Shown here: one piece after another, positions 7,157-14,527 of the stretch | Numbering within the stretch: position 1 is the stretch's first letter | How the letters are laid out: each line of letters starts with the position of its first letter | Program-made: the position numbers and the translations under genes | Notes under the pieces: model-generated | Told to the model about the DNA's origin: nothing | The model's input: the letters and a program-made list of their open reading frames with translations, nothing else | Database searches by the model: none | Assembly: GCA_013696015.1 (NCBI GenBank) | Contig: JACCZI010000020.1 | Location: 1 to 18,749, forward strand | Direction: 5' to 3' | DNA length: 18,749 bases | DNA from: Nocardioidaceae bacterium | Lineage (GTDB): Bacteria > Actinomycetota > Actinomycetes > Propionibacteriales > Nocardioidaceae

Positions 7157-7896
7157 GAGGTGGGCCGGTCGCTCGAGCCGGTTGCGACCTCGTCGAGCAT
7201 CCCGTCACGGATGACGACCTCGCGGTCGGCGTACGCGGCGACCCGGGTGTCGTGGGTGACCAGGATGACGGTGGTGCCGGCTTCGCGCGTGACGCGGACC
7301 AGTTGAGCGAGGACCTGCTCACCCGCAAGCGTGTCGAGGGCGCCGGTCGGCTCGTCGGCGAAGACCACCACAGGTTCAGTGACCATGGCGCGGGCGACCG
7401 CCACCCGCTGGCCCTGGCCACCAGACATCTGCGGCGGACGCGAGTCGGCGAGGTCGGCGATCCCGAACCTGTCGAGCCACTCCAGTGCGGCGGTCGTCGC
7501 CGGGCGTCGCCGGACACCTGACAGCAGCAACGGCAACGCGACGTTCTCCACCGCGCTGAGCTCGGGCACCAACTGGCCGAACTGGAACAGCACTCCGAAC
7601 TCCCGGCGTCGCAAGCGCGACCGAGCCGCCTCGCTCTCGGCGCTGATCACCCGGTCGCCGAAGCGCACTTCGCCGACGTCAGGCCTGAGGATGCCGGCGA
7701 GGCACAGCAGCAGTGTCGACTTGCCCGAGCCAGACGCTCCGGTCACTGCCACGATCTCGCCGCCTCCAACGCTCATCGTGACGCCACGCAGCGCCGGGGT
7801 ACGCCCGTACGAGACGACGACGGAACGGGCGGACAGCAGTGGTGAGCGGTTCATCTCAGCGTCGGAATCGGCACGCAGTGCAGCAGCGACGGTCAT
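7153..7896 (-). CDS. ABC transporter ATP-binding protein (MacB/LolD type)
   Basis: A 247-residue ATPase subunit of an ABC exporter. All nucleotide-binding motifs are present: Walker A GASGSGKST (53-61), Q-loop Gln105 in LFQFGQL, signature MSGGQ (157-161), Walker B VVVFADEP with Glu182, D-loop GALD, and H-loop His215 in VTHD. The FADEPTGALD sequence and Q-loop context match the MacB/LolD/FtsE branch that partners with FtsX-type permeases, here the next gene. The ATG at 7896 has GAGGAG five bases upstream and overlaps the PadR stop (ATGA); an internal ATG at residue 15 is an alternative, since residues 1-18 lie before the ATPase fold. It acts at the cytosolic face of the membrane. Confidence 0.94.
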   Translation of the reverse strand: MTVAAALRADSDAEMNRSPLLSARSVVVSYGRTPALRGVTMSVGGGEIVAVTGASGSGKSTLLLCLAGILRPDVGEVRFGDRVISAESEAARSRLRRREFGVLFQFGQLVPELSAVENVALPLLLSGVRRRPATTAALEWLDRFGIADLADSRPPQMSGGQGQRVAVARAMVTEPVVVFADEPTGALDTLAGEQVLAQLVRVTREAGTTVILVTHDTRVAAYADREVVIRDGMLDEVATGSSDRPTS

Positions 7897-8426
7897 GGCA
7901 TCTCCTCGGTGAGGCCTGTGACCCGGTCCAGCGCGGTCTCCATCCAGCGCAGGTCGGCATCAAGGTGGGACAGGGCGTAGTCAGCCGCCAGCACTTGGCT
8001 GAGGGACGACTCGGGATCGGTCTTGACCCGCGTGTAGTCCCGCATCCGGGCCAGGTGGGCCTGCCGTTGCCGGCGCAGGTAGTCGGCAGCGGCGCCTTCG
8101 TCGCCGGTCAGGAGCGCCAGGGTCACTTTGGTGGCGAAAAGGTTCGTCACGAACGGTGCCGGTGTCTCGACCTCGGCCAGCCACGTGGTCAGCTCTTTGC
8201 GGCCCTGTCGGGTCATCCGGAACGTGGTGCGGTCGGGGCCGTCCACGCGTTCTCGGGACACCGCATCAACGAGTCCCTGGCGCTGCATGCGCTCCAAGGT
8301 GGCGTAGATCTGCCCGTACGCCAGCGGTCGGGCGCTCGGGAAGCGCAGGTCATGTTCTCGCTTGAGGTCGTAGCCGTGGCGCTCCCCCCTTGCGAGGAGT
8401 CCCAGGACCAAGTGGCTCGTGGACAC
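7893..8426 (-). CDS. PadR family transcriptional regulator
   Basis: A 177-residue PadR-type regulator. The N-terminal winged helix (about 4-85) shows LVLGLLARGERHGYDLKRE, then LAYGQIYATLERMQRQGLVD (recognition helix region) and the wing RERVDGPDRTTFRMTRQGRKEL. The C-terminal half is an extended helical region with LRRQRQAHLARMRDY, used for dimerisation in class 1 PadRs. The GTG at 8426 is chosen because PadR proteins begin only a few residues before the LLGLLA motif, and a plausible promoter ends just before it; GTG 8441 would add five residues. No ribosome site precedes either, so a leaderless message is likely. It is the first gene of the PadR-ATPase-permease operon and probably represses it, with transporter substrate or membrane stress as inducer. 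Confidence 0.88.
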   Translation of the reverse strand: MSTSHLVLGLLARGERHGYDLKREHDLRFPSARPLAYGQIYATLERMQRQGLVDAVSRERVDGPDRTTFRMTRQGRKELTTWLAEVETPAPFVTNLFATKVTLALLTGDEGAAADYLRRQRQAHLARMRDYTRVKTDPESSLSQVLAADYALSHLDADLRWMETALDRVTGLTEEMP

Positions 8427-8462
8427 CAGGCCACTATTCACGGTGTGACTAGTATCGGTCAA
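8427..8462 (-). promoter_or_regulatory. Predicted leaderless promoter with overlapping PadR-like operator
   Basis: On the minus strand, TTGACC (8462-8457) is followed 18 bases later by AATAGT (8438-8433), then six bases and the GTG at 8426, which would be base +1. Overlapping the -35 element, TGAC (8446-8449) and GTCA (8458-8461) form an inverted repeat with an 8-base spacer, the same geometry as the ATGT-N8-ACAT PadR consensus. This suggests self-repression. Upstream, 8463-8686 separates this operon from sppA and holds no gene or strong hairpin that I can see. Confidence 0.45.
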
Positions 8463-8686
8463 GCGTAAGCCCAAGAGTGTTGGACACGTTCGCAATCCGA
8501 CGGACGTCCCTTGCCCTTCCACACCCATGTGGCGTGGCCGATTCAGTCGGGTGCCCGTGGTCTCCGGCAGTGACATGACCCGCGACAAGCCGCCGATCAC
8601 CGACCGGACGGACGGACTTCGCCCCTGCTCGTCTTGCCACGGGTGGTTGCTGATCCACAGGCGGTCGGCGCCTTGCGGGAGCGCGG

Positions 8687-10402
8687 TCAGCGCACCTGCA
8701 GGACCCAGGGCAGCGACAGCACGCCGGTCCGCGGGGCACCGAGCGTCTCGTAGAGCAGGCGCAGCAGCTCCCCGGCCGGACTGAGCTGCTCGTGGACGAC
8801 CGAGGCTGCTGCCGGGGAGGCGGTCGACTCTGCTGGGCGGATCCGGTCCTTGAGTCCGAGGTGGGGACGCCGTACCCGGACCTGATGTCGACGCAGCCCG
8901 GTCCGCTCACAGGCAACGCCGATCGCGTGCTCAAGGCCGCCGAGCTCGTCGACGAGCCCACGCTCGTGGGCGTCGGCACCGGTCCACACCCGCCCGCGTG
9001 CGAGCGGCTCGAGCTCCGCCAGCGGCATGCCCCGGTCATGCGCGGCCTTCCGGGTGAAGTCGTCGTACACCGCGTCGAGCCAGACCTGCAGCCGTTGCCA
9101 CTGGTCGTCGTTGTAGCGCAGGTTGGTCGAGAACATCTCGGCCTGCGGCCCGGAGCCGATCGTCTCGCGGGTGATGCCGACGCGGGCCAGTGTCTCGTGC
9201 ACGACGACCTTGCCGGCCAGCACCCCGATAGAGCCGGTCAGCGTGCTGGCGCTGGAAACGATCCGGTCGCATGGCATCGAGACGAAGTAGCCGCCCGAGG
9301 CGGCAAGCTGGCCCATGGACGCGATGACCGGGCGGCCGGTGGCGCGCAGGGCGAGCAGCGCGCCGCGGATGGCGTCGGACGCGACGTACGATCCGCCGGG
9401 GCTGTCGACGCGCAGCACGACTGCTTTGACGGCGGCGTCATCGTGCAGCCGGGCCAATGCGGCACATACGGTGTCCGAGCCCACAAAGGGGCCGAGCAGC
9501 CCACCCGGCCGGCTGTGACCTGCGACGATGCTGCCGCGCACCGGCACCGTGGCCACCACAGGTTGCCGTCGAGCGAGTGCCCGCTCGGTCGGACGCGATG
9601 CCCGCTTCTTCGCGTACCTGTGAGCGAACTGCAGCCGGAGCGCACCGTCTCGGCCGAGTCGGCGACGGAGGTCGGAATACAGCTCGCCGCGATACCCGAG
9701 ATGGTCGACCAGACCTCTCGAGAGCGCGTCGTCGGCGTGCATCGGGGCGGTCTCCATCGCCGCCACCACATCAGGCTCCAAGAGCCGGCGTCGTCGCACC
9801 AGCGTGCCGCGCACCTGCTCCACCACCGAGTCGGCCAGGCGTTGCGTCATCTCGCGGTTCGGCTCGGACATCGCGTCGCGCGTGAACGTCTCCGCCGCCG
9901 ACTTGTACTGGTGCCGCTGCCCGATCATCGGCTCCGCGTCGACCTTGTCCAGCAGCCCACGCAGGAAGGTCACGTCCAGCGTCACGCCGGTCAGCCCGAC
10001 CGAGCCGCTCGGTTGCAGCCACACCTCGTCGCAGTGCGCTGCCAGGGCGTATGAGACCGTGCCCGGACCGAGCTCGCCGAAGGTCTCGGCGAAGGCGACC
10101 GTCATCGTCCCGGACCGTCCCAACGCCGCCAAGGCCGCGCCGAGCTCGTCTGCGTGCGCTGCAGACGCCGGTCCAGGGCCGACAAGGAGCACGGCTCCGA
10201 CGACGTCGTCGTCGGTGGCCGCCCGACGCAACCCCTCGATGACGTCGGCCAGCAGCGGGGAGTGCCGACGGCGCAGCGCGGCGACCGGATCGCTCGGCGG
10301 TGCCTCTGCCAGCCCCCGCGACAGGTCCACTTCGAGCAGCAGCGGCGGCTTGGCCACCGCACCCGTCCGCAGCTCGGTCACCGTTTGCAGTGTCACGCCC
10401 AT
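8687..10402 (-). CDS. sppA: SppA-type S49 family peptidase (signal peptide peptidase, 67K form)
   Basis: A 571-residue serine/lysine protease with two S49 domains in tandem, as in E. coli SppA. The N-terminal domain (about 20-250) supplies the general base Lys167 in HQYKSAAETF; the C-terminal domain (about 280-500) supplies nucleophile Ser369 in GQLAASGGYF, preceded by VVLRVDSPGG (328-337). These match the K209/S409 dyad of the E. coli enzyme, which degrades released signal peptides and membrane-derived fragments. Unlike that enzyme, no N-terminal membrane anchor is seen: the protein opens with polar and short hydrophobic stretches (KPPLLLEVDL). ATG 10402 is preferred for its G-rich upstream run; a start at 10447 would add 15 non-conserved residues. 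Transcription is divergent from the TerC-family gene, 145 bases away. It may bind membranes peripherally. Confidence 0.9.
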   Translation of the reverse strand: MGVTLQTVTELRTGAVAKPPLLLEVDLSRGLAEAPPSDPVAALRRRHSPLLADVIEGLRRAATDDDVVGAVLLVGPGPASAAHADELGAALAALGRSGTMTVAFAETFGELGPGTVSYALAAHCDEVWLQPSGSVGLTGVTLDVTFLRGLLDKVDAEPMIGQRHQYKSAAETFTRDAMSEPNREMTQRLADSVVEQVRGTLVRRRRLLEPDVVAAMETAPMHADDALSRGLVDHLGYRGELYSDLRRRLGRDGALRLQFAHRYAKKRASRPTERALARRQPVVATVPVRGSIVAGHSRPGGLLGPFVGSDTVCAALARLHDDAAVKAVVLRVDSPGGSYVASDAIRGALLALRATGRPVIASMGQLAASGGYFVSMPCDRIVSSASTLTGSIGVLAGKVVVHETLARVGITRETIGSGPQAEMFSTNLRYNDDQWQRLQVWLDAVYDDFTRKAAHDRGMPLAELEPLARGRVWTGADAHERGLVDELGGLEHAIGVACERTGLRRHQVRVRRPHLGLKDRIRPAESTASPAAASVVHEQLSPAGELLRLLYETLGAPRTGVLSLPWVLQVR

Positions 10403-10467
10403 TTCCCCCACGCTACTGCGCGTCGCAGCGGAGCCGGGGTGTGACAAGTCCGCCGGGGTCGAGTTGG

Positions 10468-10487
10468 CTCAGCGGCCCACGGCTGAG
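10468..10487 (+). promoter_or_regulatory. Hairpin in the leader of the TerC-family gene
   Basis: CTCAGC (10468-10473) and GCTGAG (10482-10487) pair perfectly across an 8-base loop, about 60 bases before the GTG at 10548. TerC-family genes are often controlled by Mn2+-sensing yybP-ykoY riboswitches, but the conserved GGGGAGUAG-type core was not found in this 145-base leader. The hairpin may be incidental. Confidence 0.25.
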
Positions 10488-10547
10488 AGACTGCAGCACG
10501 AAGGGCAGGGTTCCTTCCCGTTGTCGGTGCCGTCCGGAGGGATGCTT

Positions 10548-11546
10548 GTGGACGTCTCGGCGACAGCATGGTGGATCACCGTCGGCGTCACCGTGGGTGT
10601 CCTCGCCGTCGACGTCTTCATCATCGGCCGCCGCCCGCACGAGCCCTCGATGCGCGAGTGCGCCATCGCGATCGGCTTCTTCACCGCGCTGGCCCTGCTG
10701 TTCGGGATCTGGGTGTGGGTCCAGTACGGAGGCGCGTACGGGGGGCAGTTCTACGCCGGCTGGCTGACCGAGTACAGCCTGTCCGTGGACAACCTGTTCG
10801 TGTTCCTCATCATCATGAGCCGCTTCGGGGTCCCCCGGCATCTTCAGCAGGAGGCGCTGCTGATCGGCATCATCCTGGCGCTTGTCTTTCGTGGGGTCTT
10901 CATCGCGATCGGTGCTGTGGCTATTCAGCAGATCTCGTGGATCTTCTACATCTTCGGCGCCTTCTTGGTCTACACGGCCATCTCCTTGGTCCGTCACGGC
11001 CAGGACGACGAGAGCGACTACAAGGAGAACGGGGTTATTCGCTGGGTCCAGAAGCACCTTCCGGCCACCGACGAGTACACCGGCGTCAAGCTGACCGTCA
11101 AGGAGCAGGGCAAACGCGTGATCACGCCGATGCTGATCGTGATGGTGGCGCTCGGGTCGACCGACGTGGTGTTCGCACTCGACTCGATACCGGCGATCTA
11201 TGGGCTGACGCGTGAGCCGTACCTGGTGTTCACGGCAAACGTCTTCGCGCTGATGGGGCTACGACAGCTCTACTTCCTGCTGGGCGGTTTGCTGAAACGG
11301 CTCGTCTACCTGTCGCTCGGCCTATCGGTCATTCTGGCGTTCATCGGCGTCAAGCTCGTCTTGACTGCCCTGCACGAGAACGAGCTACCGTTCATCAACG
11401 GCGGTGAGCACGTGCCGGTGCCCGAGATCCCGACCCTGCTCAGCCTCGTCGTAATCATCCTGACGCTCGTGGTCACCGCGGCGGCGAGCATCGTCAAGGC
11501 GCGCCGAGACCCCTCGGCCGTGCGACAGGTGGACGCGCCCCTCTGA
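10548..11546 (+). CDS. TerC family integral membrane protein
   Basis: A 332-residue TerC-family membrane protein with about eight to nine hydrophobic helices. The two conserved acidic motifs are present: TEYSLSVDNLFVFLIIM (74-90, Asp81) and ALGSTDVVFALDSIPAI (201-217, Asp206 and Asp212), which line the presumed metal path. Relatives export Mn2+ or help metal loading of secreted proteins; others confer tellurite resistance. A charged cytosolic loop spans about 150-190. The GTG at 10548 is preferred over ATG 10542 because GGAGG (10536-10540) lies seven bases before GTG but only one before ATG. The true substrate is not shown by sequence; metal export is the better-supported family role. It stands alone as a single-gene unit with the sppA gene divergent. 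Confidence 0.9.
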   Translation: MDVSATAWWITVGVTVGVLAVDVFIIGRRPHEPSMRECAIAIGFFTALALLFGIWVWVQYGGAYGGQFYAGWLTEYSLSVDNLFVFLIIMSRFGVPRHLQQEALLIGIILALVFRGVFIAIGAVAIQQISWIFYIFGAFLVYTAISLVRHGQDDESDYKENGVIRWVQKHLPATDEYTGVKLTVKEQGKRVITPMLIVMVALGSTDVVFALDSIPAIYGLTREPYLVFTANVFALMGLRQLYFLLGGLLKRLVYLSLGLSVILAFIGVKLVLTALHENELPFINGGEHVPVPEIPTLLSLVVIILTLVVTAAASIVKARRDPSAVRQVDAPL

Positions 11547-11555
11547 GGCCCGGTC

Positions 11556-11584
11556 TTGTCGCGGTGACGCAGTCCGCCTAAGGT
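11556..11584 (+). promoter_or_regulatory. Predicted sigma-70-type promoter of the rpf-LysM gene
   Basis: TTGTCG (11556-11561) and TAAGGT (11579-11584) are separated by exactly 17 bases, close to the TTGACA/TATAAT form for a housekeeping sigma factor. Transcription would start near 11591, about 45 bases before the riboswitch, which makes the arrangement coherent. It lies just after the TerC stop codon. Confidence 0.5.
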
Positions 11585-11635
11585 GGCCGGCGACGTCGAC
11601 CCCGGGGTACGCCCAATCCCGCTCACCCCATCCGG

Positions 11636-11779
11636 GTCGCCACCCGAGCACAGCATGCAGAGCGGGAGTGGGGAACCCATGTCGGTGTTCCGGCCTCGAG
11701 CCGGTCGCCAGGGGTGAAGCCGCACACCAGCGGCCGGGCGCCTTCCAGCCCGAACCCGTCAGCTAACCCCGCAGGCGGC
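11636..11779 (+). promoter_or_regulatory. ydaO/yuaA-type cyclic di-AMP riboswitch
   Basis: The conserved core is visible: TGGGGAACCCA (11669-11679), then GGGGTGAAGCCG (11711-11722), and the signature block GAACCCGTCAGCTAACCCCG (11752-11771) followed by CAGGCG. Outer arms GTCGCC (11636-11641) and GGCGGC (11774-11779) can form helix P1. This class binds c-di-AMP and turns genes off; in actinobacteria it commonly precedes rpf and other cell-wall hydrolase genes, as here. The ribosome site GGAAGG (11781-11786) begins one base after P1, so ligand binding could act on translation or transcription. CCTTCC at 11741-11746, inside the aptamer, is complementary to that ribosome site, a possible competing pairing. 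Confidence 0.9.
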
Positions 11780-11794
11780 AGGAAGGGCTCTGGA

Positions 11795-12406
11795 ATGTCC
11801 TCGTTCTTGTCCTCTCTCATCTCCCGGCGCGGCGCCCTGGCCGCCACCCTGACCGCAGCCGTGGTGGCGACGCCGTTGGCGACCGCCCCTGCCGCCGACG
11901 CCGCGAGCGACCGCACGTGGAACCGGCTTGCAAACTGCGAGTCCGGTCAACGCTGGCACATCAACACCGGCAACGGTTACTACGGCGGGCTGCAGTTCTC
12001 GTACTCCACGTGGCGTGCGTTCGGCGGCGGCAGGTACGCTCCGCGCGCCGACCTGGCCCCTCGCAGGGACCAGGTGCGCATTGCGCAGCGAGTGCTACAC
12101 GGGCAGGGGTGGGGTGCCTGGCCGGCGTGCTCCGCCGCCCTCGACCTCACCGGTGCTGACGCGGCAGGACGTCCGCGCAGCCTGTCGGACCGGCCACACC
12201 GCCGAGATCACCACAAGCCCCGTCATGGCGGCGCTTCCAGCCACAGCTCCGCGACGTACTCCGTCCGGGCCGGTGACACGTTGTCATCGATCGCCTCGCG
12301 CAAGAACGTCGACGGCGGCTGGCGGGCGCTGTATCGCGCAAACCGCAAGCTGATCGGCGGCAACCCGAACCAGATCCGGGTCGGTCAGGTGCTGCGTCTG
12401 CCCTGA
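11795..12406 (+). CDS. Secreted Rpf-like transglycosylase with LysM domain
   Basis: A 203-residue secreted peptidoglycan hydrolase of the resuscitation-promoting-factor family. Residues 1-37 form an export signal ending in APAADAA; SRR at 10-12 before a hydrophobic run is weakly twin-arginine-like. The Rpf domain (about 39-115) contains TWNRLANCESGQRWHINTGN (41-60) with catalytic Glu49, then GYYGGLQF and GWGAWPAC; Cys48 and Cys112 probably form the usual disulfide. A basic, His-rich linker (about 120-150) leads to a LysM domain (154-203: YSVRAGDTLSSIA ... NPNQIRVGQVLRLP) that anchors the enzyme to glycan. ATG 11795 follows GGAAGGG (11781-11787) by seven bases. The c-di-AMP riboswitch links its expression to that second messenger. 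Substrate is cell-wall peptidoglycan, cleaved outside the cell. Confidence 0.93.
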   Translation: MSSFLSSLISRRGALAATLTAAVVATPLATAPAADAASDRTWNRLANCESGQRWHINTGNGYYGGLQFSYSTWRAFGGGRYAPRADLAPRRDQVRIAQRVLHGQGWGAWPACSAALDLTGADAAGRPRSLSDRPHRRDHHKPRHGGASSHSSATYSVRAGDTLSSIASRKNVDGGWRALYRANRKLIGGNPNQIRVGQVLRLP

Positions 12407-12466
12407 GCCGGCATCTCGCGGCGGGGCATCACTCGAGACTGCCGTAGAACTTGCCTGTGACCGCCT

Positions 12467-12495
12467 CACCAGCGAGTGGTGCGGTTTCGCTGGTG
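12467..12495. terminator. 9-bp stem hairpin downstream of rpf-LysM
   Basis: CACCAGCGA (12467-12475) pairs perfectly with TCGCTGGTG (12487-12495) around an 11-base loop, 60 bases after the rpf stop. A second small hairpin (AGTGG/CCACT, 12511-12524) follows. Both lie in the 163-base gap between convergent stops, so they may terminate either transcript. No U-tract is present, as is common in high-GC actinobacteria. Confidence 0.55.
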
Positions 12496-12569
12496 CCTGG
12501 CGTTAACCGCAGTGGTGCGCCACTCGGCGGTGTCCGCGGGGCAGGGTGTCGGTCCGTCGGACTGCCGCG

Positions 12570-13457
12570 TCACTGCGGCCGTACGAAGGAGCCAGCGGCG
12601 ACCAGTGTTGCGCGGCGGCGCGGCGCCAATGGCGCGTCCTCGACGAGCTCGTCTCCCTCGGGCGCATGCAACATCGTGGGCTCGCCCCCCGCCTCGTTGG
12701 TGACGAGGCCGACGTGGTAGACGCGTTCGCTGGGGCGCGCGAAGAAGTAGAGGTCGCCGGGCCGGGCGTCGTGCAGCGGCACCGGGACCGCTGCTGCGTG
12801 CTGGTCGAAGGCGTCCCGGGGCACCTGCCGCCCGTGCGCCCGGTGCACCAGGTGCACCAGTCCCGAACAGTCAAGGCCCCAGGCGCAGGTGCCGCCCCAT
12901 AGGTAGCGCAACCCGACGAAGGCTGTCGCGGATGCGAGCAGTCCCGGCAGGTCGATGGGGCCGTCCACGTGGTAGGGCGCGACGTGGGCCGGGTCGAGGG
13001 TCGCGCTACCGGCGCCGGGCAACCCAACGGCCACCCGGTCGCTGTCCGAGTCCCGCACCGGCAGCCGGGTGCCGAAGGACAGCCGCACCGATCCGGTAAC
13101 GGCGGCCCCGACCGGGCTCGTGACCACGACCTGCGCGGCGTCGGCACCCGCGATCGCCGACGTGAGATGCGCTCGGCGTACCCAGCCTGGATAGCCGCGG
13201 CTGTTCGCGGACGACGGCTGGTCCGGCAGCACGATCTCGGCCCAGTCGCCATGCTCTGCGACGACGTCAACGCGCTCGCCGAGCAGCGCCTGCGTCAGCG
13301 TGCGGCCGTGCAACCCGCGACGGGCGGCGGCGTCCAGACTGTCGACCCACGCCGCGACGTCCGGTAGGTCCGCCACGGCGGCGGCGTCCTCGGCTCGGGG
13401 AGCGGCTCGACCGGACCAGACCGTGGCGACCGGAACTCCGATGACGAGGGCGCTCAC
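12570..13457 (-). CDS. NlpC/P60 endopeptidase, YkfC-like, for murein peptide recycling
   Basis: A 295-residue cysteine peptidase. The C-terminal NlpC/P60 domain (about 170-290) has the catalytic triad: Cys197 in WGLDCSGLVHL, His248 in VYHVGLVTNE, and His264 in MLHAPEG; the tract YLWGGTCAWGLDCSG is especially like YkfC. Upstream, two SH3-like domains (about 1-100 and 105-160) shape the substrate pocket in YkfC. No signal peptide or membrane helix, so it should act in the cytosol on imported peptides, hydrolysing the gamma-D-Glu to diamino-acid bond. The GTG at 13457 gives a GTGA overlap with the epimerase stop. Lying after an L-Ala-Glu-type epimerase strongly supports a recycling role over cell-wall lysis. 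Last gene of the operon. Free N-terminal L-Ala recognition is inferred, not seen. Confidence 0.9.
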   Translation of the reverse strand: MSALVIGVPVATVWSGRAAPRAEDAAAVADLPDVAAWVDSLDAAARRGLHGRTLTQALLGERVDVVAEHGDWAEIVLPDQPSSANSRGYPGWVRRAHLTSAIAGADAAQVVVTSPVGAAVTGSVRLSFGTRLPVRDSDSDRVAVGLPGAGSATLDPAHVAPYHVDGPIDLPGLLASATAFVGLRYLWGGTCAWGLDCSGLVHLVHRAHGRQVPRDAFDQHAAAVPVPLHDARPGDLYFFARPSERVYHVGLVTNEAGGEPTMLHAPEGDELVEDAPLAPRRRATLVAAGSFVRPQ

Positions 13458-14527
13458 GCCAGTCCTTCGATGCCGAGCCCCGGTGTCTCTGGGAGTACGA
13501 CGGTCGCGTCCTCGTAGCGCAGTCCACCGCGCACCGGAGAGGTCGCCAGCCACCAGGCTGCGTCGAGGTCGTCGACGAGCGTGGTGCCGGTGGCGGCGGC
13601 GAGACTGGCTGCGGCGCCGACGCCGACGGCGGTCTCCATCATGGAGCCCACGATCACCCCTATCTCGTGGGCCTGGGCCACGTCGAGCAGGGTACGCGCC
13701 GGCGTCAGGCCACCACACTTGGCGAGCTTGACGTTGATCAGGTCGGCGGCGCGTCGTTCGACGACCGCATGCAGGTCACGGAGGCTGAACACCGACTCGT
13801 CTGCCATCACCGGCGTGCTCACCCGGTCCGTGACCCACGCCAGACCAGGGATGTCGTGGCCGCGTACCGGCTGCTCGACCAGCTCGACTTCCGCACCGGC
13901 GTCCTCGAGGGCGCAGATGGCGCGTACGGCCTCCCGTGCCGACCACCCCTGGTTGGCGTCCAGCCGCAGTCGGGGTGAGGCGCCGATCGCGTTGCGTACC
14001 GCGAGCACCCGGTTGACGTCGGCGATCGCGTCGGTGCCGACCTTGAGCTTGAGGACCTCGAAACCTTCGCTCACCCGCCGTTGCGCGGCCTCCGACAGCG
14101 AGCCAGCGTCGCCAGCCGACAGCGTCACATCGGTGGGCACCCGGTGCGTAGTGCCGCCCAGCAACAGGGGCAGGGAAACGCCCCTGCGCCGTGCCACCAG
14201 ATCGTGCAGTGCCACGTCGACGGCCGCCTTGGCGGCGAGGTTGCCGGCAACCGCCGCCGAGACTCGCGCAAGAAGCACATTGAGATCGTCGGGTTGGGCT
14301 CCGAGCAGTATCGCGCCGAGAGGACCCTCCACGCAGGCGCGCGACCCGGCCAGCGAGTCTCCGGTCACAGCCCACACCTGTGGCGCCTCGCCGAACCCTC
14401 GACGGCCGTCGGCGTCCATCACTTCGACGACCAGCGACTCAACGACGTCGGTGCACCGCAACGCGGTTACGAACGTGGTGTGCAGTGCAGCGCTCACCGA
14501 GTGGCAGCGCACCGTGTCGATCGTCAT
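13454..14527 (-). CDS. Dipeptide epimerase, L-Ala-D/L-Glu type (enolase superfamily)
   Basis: A 357-residue enolase-superfamily enzyme of the muconate-lactonising subgroup. The catalytic KxK is Lys160/Lys162 in LKLKVG; metal ligands are Asp190 (RLRLDANQGW), Glu218 (VELVEQPV) and Asp243 (VMADESVF); the opposite-face base is Lys267 in INVKLAKCGG. The DLD motif (320-322) near the C-terminus matches the DxD that binds the dipeptide amino group in L-Ala-D/L-Glu epimerases such as YkfB/YcjG. The enzyme would invert L-Ala-D-Glu from murein peptides to L-Ala-L-Glu so ordinary peptidases can use it. ATG 14527 overlaps the serine-hydrolase stop (ATGA), and the stop overlaps the NlpC/P60 start. Other dipeptide specificities exist in this subgroup; the neighbour genes favour murein peptides. 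Confidence 0.9.
   Translation of the reverse strand: MTIDTVRCHSVSAALHTTFVTALRCTDVVESLVVEVMDADGRRGFGEAPQVWAVTGDSLAGSRACVEGPLGAILLGAQPDDLNVLLARVSAAVAGNLAAKAAVDVALHDLVARRRGVSLPLLLGGTTHRVPTDVTLSAGDAGSLSEAAQRRVSEGFEVLKLKVGTDAIADVNRVLAVRNAIGASPRLRLDANQGWSAREAVRAICALEDAGAEVELVEQPVRGHDIPGLAWVTDRVSTPVMADESVFSLRDLHAVVERRAADLINVKLAKCGGLTPARTLLDVAQAHEIGVIVGSMMETAVGVGAAASLAAATGTTLVDDLDAAWWLATSPVRGGLRYEDATVVLPETPGLGIEGLA

Noticed and set aside
7839..8468. Plus-strand frame opposite the PadR gene
   Set aside because: No domain; PadR winged-helix and coupling to the ATPase gene support the minus strand.
8792..10054. Plus-strand 420-codon frame opposite sppA
   Set aside because: Composition is that of an antisense shadow; sppA on the other strand has both S49 domains and its dyad.
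10403..10547. yybP-ykoY manganese riboswitch before the TerC-family gene
   Set aside because: Expected for this family, but the conserved GGGGAGUAG-type core and its partners were not found; only a short hairpin is present.
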